The translations under genes were made by a program, and so were the position numbers. Shown here one piece after another: positions 15,703-24,077 of a DNA stretch of 33,843 bases. Origin of the DNA: Mesorhizobium sp. (GTDB taxonomy: Bacteria; Pseudomonadota; Alphaproteobacteria; Rhizobiales; Rhizobiaceae); NCBI GenBank assembly GCA_022833215.1, contig JAIPUZ010000117.1:1-33843 (forward strand), given 5' to 3'. How positions within the stretch are numbered: position 1 is the stretch's first letter; each line of letters starts with the position of its first letter. The notes under the pieces were generated by a model. The model saw only the letters and a program-made list of their open reading frames with translations, did not search any database and was not told where the DNA came from.

Positions 15703-16959
15703 TTACTCAGCGGCTCTGGCCGTAATCCCCATGCCGAAGCGGTTTTCGATATATTCGGAAACCATCTTCTCGAAATCGGCAGCGATGTTCGGTCCGCGCA
15801 GCGTCGCCGCCTTCTGGCCGTCGATGAACACGGGAGCGGACGGCGTTTCGCCGGTGCCGGGCAGCGAAATGCCGATATCGGCGTGCTTGGATTCGCCCGG
15901 CCCGTTGACGATGCACCCCATGACCGCGACCTTGAGTTGCTCCACACCCGGATATCTGGTCCGCCATACCGGCATGTTGCGGCGGATGTCTTCCTGAATG
16001 GTCTGGGCAAGTTCCTGAAACACCGTCGAAGTGGTGCGTCCGCAGCCCGGGCAGGCGGCCACGATCGGAATGAACTGGCGGAAACCCATGGTCTGGAGCA
16101 GTTCCTGCGACACCTGCACCTCGCGCGTGCGGTCGCCGCCGGGCTCCGGCGTCAGCGAAATGCGGATGGTGTCGCCAATGCCCTGCTGGAGCAGAATGCC
16201 CATGGAAGCCGAAGACGCCACGATGCCCTTGGACCCCATGCCGGCTTCCGTCAGGCCAAGATGCAGCGCATGGTCGCAGCGCCTTGCAAGCTCCGCGTAG
16301 ACGGCGATGAGGTCCTGCACGCCGCTGACCTTGGCCGACAGGATGATGCGGTCGCGGCCGAGGCCGATCTCTTCCGCCAGATGGGCCGACAGCAGCGCCG
16401 ACTGCACGATGGCCTCGCGCGTCACCTCCTGCGCGGTCATCGGGAAGCCGCTGGCCTGGTTCTCGTTCATCAGCCGGGTCAGAAGCTCCTGGTCGAGCGA
16501 GCCCCAGTTGACGCCGATACGCACCGGCTTGTCATGGCGGATCGCCATTTCGACGATATCGGCGAACTGCTTGTCCTTCTTGTCCTTGAAGCCGACATTG
16601 CCGGGATTGATGCGGTATTTCGCCAGCGCCTCGGCGCAGGCAGGATGATCGGCCAGCAGCTTGTGCCCGATATAGTGGAAGTCGCCGACCAGCGGAACAT
16701 CGATGCCGAGCCGGGCCAGCCGGTCGCGGATCTTCGGCACGGCTGCGGCGCTCTCGTCCCGGTCCACGGTGATGCGCACAAGTTCGGAACCCGCCCTGTG
16801 CAGGGCGGCGACCTGCGCCACCGTGCCGTCGATATCGGCCGTGTCGGTGTTGGTCATCGACTGCACGACGACAGGCGCGCCGCCGCCGACCATGACGCCG
16901 CCGACATCGACGCCAACCGAAGCGCGGCGCGGGAACGGAGAGGAAAAATACCCGGTCAT
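15703..16959 (-). CDS. ispG: 4-hydroxy-3-methylbut-2-enyl diphosphate synthase (IspG/GcpE)
   Basis: This 418-residue enzyme is IspG of the MEP isoprenoid pathway, a [4Fe-4S] enzyme turning MEcPP into HMBPP. Family motifs are [11 protein letters not shown] near the N-terminus, the TIM-barrel stretch GVNWGSLD, and the C-terminal cluster ligands in [10 protein letters not shown] and [11 protein letters not shown]. The start at 16959 is supported by AGAGG 8 bp upstream; the in-frame ATG at 16977 would add six residues. The product would feed IspA encoded 4 kb away. A lytic transglycosylase gene follows at 4 bp. The 356 bp before the start (to 17315) contain no gene. A TTGACA lies about 180 bp upstream but lacks a convincing -10. 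Confidence 0.96.
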   Translation of the reverse strand: MTGYFSSPFPRRASVGVDVGGVMVGGGAPVVVQSMTNTDTADIDGTVAQVAALHRAGSELVRITVDRDESAAAVPKIRDRLARLGIDVPLVGDFHYIGHKLLADHPACAEALAKYRINPGNVGFKDKKDKQFADIVEMAIRHDKPVRIGVNWGSLDQELLTRLMNENQASGFPMTAQEVTREAIVQSALLSAHLAEEIGLGRDRIILSAKVSGVQDLIAVYAELARRCDHALHLGLTEAGMGSKGIVASSASMGILLQQGIGDTIRISLTPEPGGDRTREVQVSQELLQTMGFRQFIPIVAACPGCGRTTSTVFQELAQTIQEDIRRNMPVWRTRYPGVEQLKVAVMGCIVNGPGESKHADIGISLPGTGETPSAPVFIDGQKAATLRGPNIAADFEKMVSEYIENRFGMGITARAAE

Positions 16960-17241
16960 GCCGGCTGCCTCTGACATTATTCCATGGGCTTTTCCGCATC
17001 CCGCGGGACGCGTCGGAAGCCCTGCTGCGTTACATTCTGCATACCGGTCCGGGATCCGGCGACCGGCAGCACAGGCACCGGCACGCGCAGACAGGCACGC
17101 GAAACTCTGCCATGAGGTGGAGGACGCAACCGATCTTGTCAATGCCGCCAATGCACGCGGCTGCCATGTGATGAAAAATCACGGCAGGCGCGGGCGCCCG
17201 CGGACATCTTCAAAATGCGGCTGTCCGTCAATCCGATAAAA

Positions 17242-17308
17242 CCGGCCTCCCCAGCCAGCGGCCTGACGCCGCTGACGGGGTCTGCCTTATTTCCGGCCAT
17301 CGGGCCGG
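17242..17308 (-). terminator. Tandem hairpins after DUF465 (minus strand)
   Basis: CCGGCC/GGCCGG (17293-17298 with 17303-17308) and CAGCGGC/GCCGCTG (17256-17262 with 17268-17274) are perfect stems just downstream of the minus-strand DUF465 gene. A TTTTAT follows the second stem on that strand after about 14 bp. They probably terminate or stabilise the transcript; the U-run is displaced, so confidence is modest. Confidence 0.4.
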
Positions 17309-17315
17309 TGGAAAT

Positions 17316-17495
17316 TCAGTGAGAGGTCGGTTGGGCCCTGAGTTTCTCAATCTCGTCCTTGATGGCCAGCTTGCGTCGCTTCAGATTCGCGATTTCGAGA
17401 TTGTCCGTGGAAGGATGTTGCATGGCTGAATCGATCTGCCGCTCGATATCGCTGTGCTTCCTGTGCAATTCGTCAAGATGGGATGCAAGAGACAT
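17316..17495 (-). CDS. DUF465 (YdcH-like) small helical protein, copy 1
   Basis: This 59-residue protein of the DUF465/YdcH family has the pattern LDELHRKHSDIERQID followed by NLKRRKLAIKDEIEKL (about residues 38-53), an alpha-helical hairpin or coiled coil. An SD GGGAGA lies 8 bp before the ATG. It is divergent from a second DUF465 gene 246 bp away. DUF465 proteins have no firmly assigned function. Confidence 0.87.
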   Translation of the reverse strand: MSLASHLDELHRKHSDIERQIDSAMQHPSTDNLEIANLKRRKLAIKDEIEKLRAQPTSH

Positions 17496-17741
17496 GATTG
17501 GTTCTCCCTTTCATGGTTTCCTCGACTGCAGCCGCCACCGATGTTGCCGGCCCACATTTGTGACGGCTGGATGACACTGTGCCATCAACCGGGACGGTTG
17601 TCGAACGCATAAGCGTTGCATTTCACCCTGGACCAAAATGTGGTATTGATTTGCCAGTGGGCGATTTTTTTATCGCTCCCCGCCCGATCTGATACCCGCC
17701 GCCCCGGCGTTGCGGGCGTCGAAATTTGCATATGGTAGGTA

Positions 17742-17945
17742 ATGTCCGAGCAGGAACAGGCCGAGGTTCGACTCGAATTCGCGCGTTTGAAGCAGGACCA
17801 TGCCGATTTCGACGCCGCCATAAACGCCATGGTGGCCACGGGCTGCGACCCCCTGCAAATCCAGCGCATGAAGAAGAAGAAACTGGCGCTCAAGGACAGG
17901 CTGCGCGCGCTGGAAGACCGCATCATTCCCGACATCATCGCCTGA
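17742..17945 (+). CDS. DUF465 (YdcH-like) small helical protein, copy 2
   Basis: This 67-residue protein of the DUF465/YdcH family has the helical segment RLEFARLKQDHADFDAAINAM and the hallmark RMKKKKLALKDRLRALEDRI near the C-terminus. It differs clearly from the divergent copy at 17316-17495, so the pair is an old duplication rather than a recent one. The SD is weak (GGTAGG). The shared 246-bp intergenic region probably holds both promoters. Function unknown. Confidence 0.85.
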   Translation: MSEQEQAEVRLEFARLKQDHADFDAAINAMVATGCDPLQIQRMKKKKLALKDRLRALEDRIIPDIIA

Positions 17946-18095
17946 GCAGGCTGCTCTGGCGACCGATCGCCGGCCTGTCCCGGAAGGCGCGGCCGGACGC
18001 AGCGCAGCTCCCATGCATATATGGAAATAACGTCCGAAAATGCGTCCGCCACAGCCATATAGGGCCGGGCGCGAGGGATGCTCTGCCTGTGCCGG

Positions 18096-19547
18096 CTACC
18101 TGTCGGTGACGATCTTGACCTTGTCGCCGGCCGAAAGGGTGGTTCCGGGCCCAAGCGCGTTCAGCACCCGGAAGAGGTCGAGCTTGCGGTCCACACCCAC
18201 CATCTGGGCCGCCAGCGTGCCCATGGTCTGGCCCGGCCTCACCGTCACCACCCGTATGCGCAGCGGCTTCAGCGCATCCCTCTCGGCCTGGGTGAGGATG
18301 CGGAACGAGCCGCCGACCACGCGCGCGACGCTGTCCAGCGAAGTGCTGGCGGCCGGGGCTGCCGTAAGCAGCCTGTAAACCTGACTGCCGGCGCGGATCA
18401 CGGTAACGTCGAATTGCCAGCCCTCGGCGCGCGCCCGCGCGGTCGCTGCCGGACTGCCGTTGATGGTCGTTTCGCGCACGCTCGATGCATCGAGCCCGGC
18501 CACCCAGCCGCTGCGGATATAGTCGCCCAGAGAGCGGGCGGGATCGAGCGAGACGCCATCGAAGCGCACCGCCATGTCGCCCGGCCCGGTCGCGGTGACA
18601 GCGGTGGCCGAATTGTCGATCATGAAGCCGTCCGGCACCGAGAAGGAAATGCCGAGCTTCGGATGCAGGAAATTGTTGCCGCGCACATAGCCCTCGTCCG
18701 GCGTGTCGCCGTAGAGCAGCCCGTCGATGCCGGCCAGATAGCTGTTGCGGTCGCGCGTGCCGACGCCCGGCTGGCCGAACTGCCGCGCATGACGCAGCGC
18801 CAGTTCGATGCGCTGGGGCGTGTTCGGATGCGTTGCAAGGAAATCGAGGCTCGCATCGGTGGCGCCGCTGACCGAGCGGAAATCCGTATAGGCCGACATG
18901 GATTGCAGGAAGCGGCTCGCCGCATAGGGATCGTAACCCGCCTCGCCCACGGACTTGATGCCGATGACATCGGCTTCAAGTTCCTGATTGCGCGAGAACT
19001 GGGCCAGCCTGAGCTTGCCCCGGATGAGTGCCGCCTTGGCGGTCGGACTGTCGCCGAGCACGTCGGAGACGACCTTGGTGGCGAGGCCCTCTTCCGCCTC
19101 CAGCCGCTGCCGCTGGAGCCCGTGATTGGCGGTGACGTGGCCCATCTCATGCGCCACGACCGCCGCCAGCTCCGAGGAATCGTTGGCCAGCGCCAGCAAG
19201 CCGCGGGTGATGTAGAGATAGCCGCCCGGCAGCGCGAAGGCGTTGACATTGGGCGAATTGAGAATGGTGATGCGGTAGTTCTGCGTCGGATTGGCCGAAA
19301 CCGTGGTCAGGCTGCCGATGACCTTGGCCACCATGCGCTCCAGCTTCGGGTCGGAATATTCGCCGCCATAGGTGGCCAGAATGCGAGGATGCTGGGCGCG
19401 CGCCAGTTCCGCCAGCTTGTTGTTGGCGGTGACATTGTCCACCGTCACCGGCTTGGTGGACGGCCGGAAAGCCGATTCCTGCATGTCCGGCGGCACGATG
19501 GCCTGGCAGGCCGCCAGCGCCACGGCGATACCGGCCAGCGCAAGCAT
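18096..19547 (-). CDS. M48-family metalloprotease lipoprotein with LysM-like C-terminus
   Basis: This 483-residue zinc protease is of the M48 family (BepA/YfgC-like), probably anchored to the outer membrane and acting in periplasmic quality control. A lipobox LAAC puts the lipidated Cys at 14. The zinc motif HEMGH lies at 133-137, with the third-ligand motif E189-x3-D193. A central domain of unknown type is followed by a LysM-like segment (RVVTVRPGQTMGTLA to the end). The drawn ATG has no SD and gives a signal peptide without basic residues. The frame stays open to 19619, and a strong AGGAAAGGAAG lies 5 bp before an in-frame CTG at 19592, which would add RK-containing residues, so the true start is uncertain. 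Confidence 0.88.
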   Translation of the reverse strand: MLALAGIAVALAACQAIVPPDMQESAFRPSTKPVTVDNVTANNKLAELARAQHPRILATYGGEYSDPKLERMVAKVIGSLTTVSANPTQNYRITILNSPNVNAFALPGGYLYITRGLLALANDSSELAAVVAHEMGHVTANHGLQRQRLEAEEGLATKVVSDVLGDSPTAKAALIRGKLRLAQFSRNQELEADVIGIKSVGEAGYDPYAASRFLQSMSAYTDFRSVSGATDASLDFLATHPNTPQRIELALRHARQFGQPGVGTRDRNSYLAGIDGLLYGDTPDEGYVRGNNFLHPKLGISFSVPDGFMIDNSATAVTATGPGDMAVRFDGVSLDPARSLGDYIRSGWVAGLDASSVRETTINGSPAATARARAEGWQFDVTVIRAGSQVYRLLTAAPAASTSLDSVARVVGGSFRILTQAERDALKPLRIRVVTVRPGQTMGTLAAQMVGVDRKLDLFRVLNALGPGTTLSAGDKVKIVTDR

Positions 19548-19734
19548 CCGCGCCGGAGACAGCTTTCGGTCAGACTTCAGGACGGACGACAGCTGGGCTT
19601 CCTTTCCTCGTCTGCGGCATCAGCCGCTACCGTGCCCCGGACAGTTGCGCATCACCGGCCGCGATTCGACCGGTCCTGCCATATTCCCTAATGTCGCATT
19701 GATGGCAAATTATGTCCGCATGCGGGCAACCGTT

Positions 19735-20463
19735 TCAGGAAGCGCCGATATAGCGCCGGAAAGCCTCCGGTCCACCCTCGCCGAAAAACTCCCCGACAGG
19801 CCCCGTCGCCGCGGCCTTGCCTGCCTCGATGAAGACTATGTCGTGCGAAATGCGCCGCGCATCCTCCGGCTGGTGGGTGACGAACAGCACCGTCATGCCG
19901 CGTTCTTCCTGCAAGGCGGCAACCAGTTCCAGCATGTCCTCGCGCAGCGCCGGGCCGAGCGAGGCGAAGGGCTCATCCAGAAGCAGCACCGGCCGCTCGC
20001 GCACCAGCACCCGCGCCAGCGCCACCCGCTGGCGCTCGCCGCCCGACAATTCGCGGGGCAGGCGCTGTCCCTTGCCGCCGAGCCCGGTGCGTTCGAGCGC
20101 CCCGGCCACCGCCGTGCGGTCGACATGGGTCAGCCGCAGCGACGGCGAGCGGCCGAGCCCGACATTCTGCTCGACCGTAAGATGTGCGAACAGATTGTTT
20201 TCCTGAAACACCATCGAGACCGGCCGCGCCGCCGGCGGATCAGCCGTGACGTCCCGCTCCCCGATCAGTACGCGGCCGGAGGCCGGCACCTCGAAACCGG
20301 CCACCAGATTGAGCAGGGTGGACTTGCCCGACCCGCTCGGCCCCATGACGGCGGTGATACGGCCGGGCCGGAACGTCACGTCGAACTCGAACGCCGCCTC
20401 GCCATAGCTGAAGCTCACCTTGTTCAGCCTGACTTCGGCGGGAGAGTTTGCTGTGGGCTTCAT
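19735..20463 (-). CDS. thiQ: Thiamine ABC transporter ATP-binding protein ThiQ
   Basis: This 242-residue ABC ATPase powers the ThiBPQ thiamine/TPP importer. It has Walker [10 protein letters not shown] at 41-49, Q-loop FQENNLF from 86, signature LSGGERQ at 139-145, Walker B VLLLDEP at 159-165 and H-loop His at 197. It is the last gene of thiBPQ. A 101-bp palindromic repeat separates it from thiP and abuts its SD (GGAGA at 20471-20475), so mRNA folding could set the ThiQ/ThiP ratio. Identity is supported by the order binding protein-permease-ATPase and by the TPP riboswitch ahead of thiB. Confidence 0.93.
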   Translation of the reverse strand: MKPTANSPAEVRLNKVSFSYGEAAFEFDVTFRPGRITAVMGPSGSGKSTLLNLVAGFEVPASGRVLIGERDVTADPPAARPVSMVFQENNLFAHLTVEQNVGLGRSPSLRLTHVDRTAVAGALERTGLGGKGQRLPRELSGGERQRVALARVLVRERPVLLLDEPFASLGPALREDMLELVAALQEERGMTVLFVTHQPEDARRISHDIVFIEAGKAAATGPVGEFFGEGGPEAFRRYIGAS

Positions 20464-20475
20464 TGCCGCGTCTCC

Positions 20476-20576
20476 TTAGAGCGCCGTGCGTCCATCGGAC
20501 GCACAAAGGACGCTCTAACACTTAGATTGAGCATCGGAATCATCCGAAAACCGAGTCCACTTTTCGGTCCGATGCT
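20476..20576. repeat. Palindromic rhizobial-type intergenic element at the thiP/thiQ junction
   Basis: Two composite hairpins lie back to back. The first has outer arms TTAGAGCG (20476-20483) and CGCTCTAA (20511-20518) and inner arms GTGCGTCC/GGACGCAC (20486-20493, 20497-20504). The second has outer arms AGCATCGGA (20530-20538) and TCCGATGCT (20568-20576) and inner arms CCGAAAA/TTTTCGG (20544-20550, 20561-20567). Wording and layout resemble the dispersed intergenic mosaic repeats of rhizobia (from memory). The second hairpin contains the thiP stop codon, and the first ends directly at the thiQ SD. Confidence 0.75.
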
Positions 20577-22189
20577 TTGCCCAGCCGGGTGGACAGGAAC
20601 ATCAACGCGAGACAGGCCAGCCCCAGAATGAGCGCCAGCCCCGCCGCATCGGCGGTGCGGTAGCTGCCCATGCGCGCCAGAAGCAGATAGGGCAGGGTCT
20701 GCACCGCATCCGAACCGAACAGCGCGATCACGCCGAGATCGCCGAGCGACAGCGCCATGGCGAAGGCGGCGGCGGTGGCCAGCGGGCGGCGCAGCGAGGG
20801 CCAGTCGATCAGCCGAAGCCGCGTCCAGCCAGCGATGCCGAGTTGGGCGCACAGCCGCTCATGGCGGGCGCTCGCCGCATCGTAAGCGGGACGAAGCGCC
20901 CTGAGCGCAAACGGCATCGCCATCACCGCATTGACGGTGACCACCAGCACCGGTGCCAGCGCGAACACATCGGCCACATGGCGCAGCAGGATGAACCAGC
21001 CGGCGCCGACGACGATCGGCGGCACCACCAGCACGAAGCCTGCCCCGGTGTCGGTGGCATATTGCAGCAGCGGACGGCGCGCACCGGCGGGGCGCAGGGC
21101 AAGCGCCTGCCTTGCCATCACCAGCGCCATGGAAAGCGCTGCCGCCAGCAGCGCCGACAGCAGAGCGAGAATAAGGCTGGTCAGCGCCGCGCTCTGCACC
21201 GTCGGCTCCAGAACGAGCCGGCCAAGCTCGGCCTGCAAGCCGGCCACCACGGTTGCCGCCATGGGACCGGCAACGAACAGCAGGGCGAGCGCGATCAATG
21301 CGCCATTCAGCGCCGTCTCCCCACGGCCTGCCGAAACGAACCGCCGCGGTGCCACCGAAAGGCTGGCCTCCGCCGCCGTGTTGGCCCCGAGACGGGTCAG
21401 CACGAAAACGATGACGAATGTCAGCGTTACCTGCAGGACGGTCAGCGCCACGGCGCGGGCGGGGTCGAAATCGAAGCGCAACGCCTGATAGATCGCCACT
21501 TCCAGCGTGGTGGCGCGCGGCCCGCCGCCGAGCGTCAGCACGATGGTGAACGAGGTGACGCACAGCATGAACACCAGTCCGGCGACCCCCGGCAGTGCCT
21601 GTCGCAGCACCGGCCATTCGATCAGCCGGAAACCGGCCCGCGCGCCCATGCCAAGCTGGCTCGCCAGCCGCCACTGATCGGACGGCACCGTCTGCAAGGC
21701 TTCGACGAACAGCCGTACGCTCAGCGGCAGGTTGAAGAACACATGCGCGACCAGAATGCCGGAAAGCCCGTAGATGCCCGGCCACGTATCCCCGCCGAGC
21801 ATGGAGAGCAGTCCGGCGAAATAGCCGGCGCGGCCATAGAGCGCCAGCACGCCCAGCGCCGCGACAAGAGCCGGCAGCGCCAGCGGCACGGCGAAGAGTT
21901 GCAGGATCAGGCCGCGTCCCGGAAAATGCGGATGGCGAACCAAAGCCCGCGCCACGAACAGCGCCGGCACGACCGAAAGCAACGTCGACAGCAGCGCCTG
22001 CCACAGCGTGAAACGCGCGACCCTCAGCATATAGGGATCGAAGGCGGCAACCGCGCCGGACAGGTCGCGCAGGCCCTCGACGATGAGGCCGGCGAACGCC
22101 CCGCCGATCAGCAGCGAGATCGCCGCCAGCGCGACAATGCCGGCGGCTGTGCGAAAGTCGCTGTGTCCGGAGTTTCCAGCGCCGGGCAA
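20540..22189 (-). CDS. thiP: Thiamine ABC transporter permease ThiP
   Basis: This 549-residue permease is a fused double-domain BPD transporter with about twelve membrane helices. Each half has an EAA-type loop (QLGMGARAGFRLIEWPVLRQALPG in the first, CAQLGIAGWTRLRLIDWPSLRRPL in the second). It forms the channel of the ThiBPQ importer. The only start giving the full first helix is TTG at 22189, 4 bp after the thiB stop, so translation is probably coupled. The last 11 residues (ASDRKVDSVFG) and the stop are encoded by a palindromic repeat, so the native C-terminus seems to have been replaced. Confidence 0.92.
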   Translation of the reverse strand: MPGAGNSGHSDFRTAAGIVALAAISLLIGGAFAGLIVEGLRDLSGAVAAFDPYMLRVARFTLWQALLSTLLSVVPALFVARALVRHPHFPGRGLILQLFAVPLALPALVAALGVLALYGRAGYFAGLLSMLGGDTWPGIYGLSGILVAHVFFNLPLSVRLFVEALQTVPSDQWRLASQLGMGARAGFRLIEWPVLRQALPGVAGLVFMLCVTSFTIVLTLGGGPRATTLEVAIYQALRFDFDPARAVALTVLQVTLTFVIVFVLTRLGANTAAEASLSVAPRRFVSAGRGETALNGALIALALLFVAGPMAATVVAGLQAELGRLVLEPTVQSAALTSLILALLSALLAAALSMALVMARQALALRPAGARRPLLQYATDTGAGFVLVVPPIVVGAGWFILLRHVADVFALAPVLVVTVNAVMAMPFALRALRPAYDAASARHERLCAQLGIAGWTRLRLIDWPSLRRPLATAAAFAMALSLGDLGVIALFGSDAVQTLPYLLLARMGSYRTADAAGLALILGLACLALMFLSTRLGKASDRKVDSVFG

Positions 22190-22193
22190 TTGC

Positions 22194-23192
22194 TTACCGG
22201 CCCATGACGGCCAGCCACTCGTCCACCCATGCCTTGCGATTGTCGGCCACGTCCTGCGGGCTGAATTGCAGGGCCTTTGCCGGCTTCACGAGCTTGTCGA
22301 AGGCAGGGTCGAGCGGCTTGTCGGTCCTGGCCGCAGGATACATCCACTGCGTTTCCGGAACCGCGTCCTGAAAGCCGGGCCCGGTCATGAAAGCGAGGAA
22401 TTTCTCGGCCAGCGGGTTCTTCGCGCCGGCAATGGTGATGCCGGCCACTTCGACCTGAAGATAATGTCCTTCCGCAAAAGCTGCGGCCTGATAGCGGTCG
22501 GTCTTGTCGGCGATCATGTGATAGGCCGGCGAGGTGGTGTAGGACAGCACCATCGGCGCCTCGCCCTTGGTGAACAGCCCGTAGGCCTCGCTCCAGCCGG
22601 GCGTCACCGTCAGCACGCGGCCCTTGAGCTTCTCCCATGCCGCGCCCGCCTCCTCGCCATAGACGGAACGCACCCACAAAAGCAGGCCGAGGCCCGGCGT
22701 CGAGGTGCGCGGATCCTGGATGACGATCTTCTGCTTCTGGTCTCCCTCGACCAGTTCCTTGAGACTGGCCGGCGGATTGGGCAGCTTTTCGGTGTCGTAG
22801 ACCACGGCGAAATAGCCGTAGTCGTAGGGCACGAACATGTCGTCGTTCCAGCCACCCGGAACATTCACCTGCGGCGTCGCGCCATGGGCCACGAACAGCC
22901 CCGTACCCCGCGCCTCGGCGGTGAGGTTGGTGTCGAGGCCGAGCACGATGTCGGCCTTTGTGGACGCGCCTTCCAGCTTCAGCCGGTTGAGCAAGGCCAC
23001 CCCATCGGCCACCGAGACGAAATCGACCTGACAGCCGCATTCGGCCTCGAAATTCGTCTTCACCTGCGGGCCGGGGCCCCAGTCAGCGGTGAAGCTGTCA
23101 TAGGTGTAGATGGTGAGCTTGCCTTGTGCCGAAGCGGGTGCGGCGGCCAGCAGGGCCGCAACTGACAGAATGGATAAGAGCATTGTGCGCAT
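22194..23192 (-). CDS. thiB: Thiamine-binding periplasmic protein ThiB
   Basis: This 332-residue periplasmic solute-binding protein has a signal peptide of about 22 residues (cleavage after ASA). It shows the ThiB/TbpA pattern: [18 protein letters not shown] at the mature N-terminus, [14 protein letters not shown] mid-protein and SYTTSPAYH. It delivers thiamine (and possibly TMP/TPP) to ThiP. The ATG at 23192 has a GGAGG SD 6 bp upstream. A TPP riboswitch lies in its leader, and the SD can be masked by a 9-bp stem, implying repression by TPP at translation. It is first of three genes, followed by thiP at 4 bp. Confidence 0.95.
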   Translation of the reverse strand: MRTMLLSILSVAALLAAAPASAQGKLTIYTYDSFTADWGPGPQVKTNFEAECGCQVDFVSVADGVALLNRLKLEGASTKADIVLGLDTNLTAEARGTGLFVAHGATPQVNVPGGWNDDMFVPYDYGYFAVVYDTEKLPNPPASLKELVEGDQKQKIVIQDPRTSTPGLGLLLWVRSVYGEEAGAAWEKLKGRVLTVTPGWSEAYGLFTKGEAPMVLSYTTSPAYHMIADKTDRYQAAAFAEGHYLQVEVAGITIAGAKNPLAEKFLAFMTGPGFQDAVPETQWMYPAARTDKPLDPAFDKLVKPAKALQFSPQDVADNRKAWVDEWLAVMGR

Positions 23193-23232
23193 CGGCGCCT
23201 CCGTCGTTTCGTTGCAGGGGGTCGAGGCGCCG
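23193..23232 (-). promoter_or_regulatory. SD-sequestering stem of the thiB riboswitch
   Basis: CGGCGCCTC and GAGGCGCCG (23193-23201 with 23224-23232) pair perfectly over 9 bp and include the thiB SD. This is the expected expression platform for translational repression. No U-run follows, so a transcriptional terminator is unlikely. Confidence 0.7.
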
Positions 23233-23245
23233 GATGTCCGACAGC

Positions 23246-23339
23246 TTCTAATCCCTCCGCCGGTACAAGCCGGATCAGGTTCAGCGGGTTGGCCTTGGCC
23301 TCTCAGCCGGGCCGCGAAAACGCGTCCGGCACCCCGTTA
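23246..23339 (-). ncRNA. TPP riboswitch (THI element)
   Basis: On the minus strand the leader reads ACGGGGTGCC, then GGCTGAGAGG, ACCCGCTGAACCTGATC and CGGCGGAGGGATTAGAA. These are the conserved TPP-aptamer blocks: GGGGUGC, CUGAGA, ACCCxxxGAACCUGAUC and GxxGxGGGA. It precedes thiB by about 55 nt. Binding of TPP should reduce thiBPQ expression. Confidence 0.95.
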
Positions 23340-23431
23340 GAGCATTTCCAGAGATAGGCCCGCGCGCGCCGCGACGCAAGAGAGGCAGCGCTCTTCCGTT
23401 CCATGAAAGGGACTGCTAATGCCCTCGTCCC

Positions 23432-24076
23432 ATGAGCCGATACACCATCCTTCTCGGCGGCGAGCTTGCCCGCACCCCCGCCCTCGACCGCCAGATCGCG
23501 GGAACGCGCGTCATCGCCGCCGATTCCGGCATCCGCCATGCCGAAACCCTCGGCCTCGTTCCCGAACTGTGGGTCGGCGACTTCGATTCCACGCCACCTG
23601 TGCTGCCGGAACGGCTGAAAGCGGTGCCGAAGCGGCAATTCCCCTCCGACAAGGACAGCACCGACGGCGAACTGGCGGTGGACATCGCGCTGGAACAGGG
23701 CGCGACCGCGCTGGTGCTGGCCGGCGCATTCGGCGGCCAGCGCGCCGACCATGCCTTCCTGCATCTGGCGCTTGCCTTGCGGCTGGCCGAGGCGAGCATC
23801 GACGTGCTGCTGACCAGCGGCTCGCAGGAGGGGCGGCCCCTTCCCCACGCCGAAGCCGTTTTCGGCTACGGCGACGGCACGCTGTTTTCCATCCTCGGGT
23901 TTTCGGAGCTGGGCGGCCTTACCGTGCGCGGCGCGAAGTGGCCGCTCGACGGCGTGACCGTGCCCTTCGGCTCATCGCTTACCATGTCGAACGAGGTTCG
24001 TGGCCAGCTCAGCGTGAAGCTTGGCCAGGGCCGCGCCCTGTTGCTCGCTCATCCACTCACCGGGAAGGAGGTCTGA
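23432..24076 (+). CDS. Thiamine pyrophosphokinase
   Basis: This 214-residue enzyme transfers pyrophosphate from ATP to thiamine, giving TPP. The N-terminal catalytic domain shows AADSG (D31), VGDFDS (48-53), DKDSTDGELAV (73-83) and GGQRADH (101-107). The C-terminal beta domain (about 140-210) includes SLGF-type and SNEVRG motifs of the thiamine-binding region. It is divergent from thiBPQ and is its logical partner: imported thiamine is phosphorylated directly. The riboswitch serves the other strand, so this gene seems free of direct TPP control. The ABC-F gene starts just after its stop, with the SD inside this gene. Confidence 0.93.
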   Translation: MSRYTILLGGELARTPALDRQIAGTRVIAADSGIRHAETLGLVPELWVGDFDSTPPVLPERLKAVPKRQFPSDKDSTDGELAVDIALEQGATALVLAGAFGGQRADHAFLHLALALRLAEASIDVLLTSGSQEGRPLPHAEAVFGYGDGTLFSILGFSELGGLTVRGAKWPLDGVTVPFGSSLTMSNEVRGQLSVKLGQGRALLLAHPLTGKEV

Positions 24077-24077
24077 G

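Noticed and set aside
17101-17150. TTGACA-based promoter for ispG
   Set aside because: The -35 match is perfect, but no reasonable -10 lies at 16-18 bp, and the position is about 180 bp from the start.
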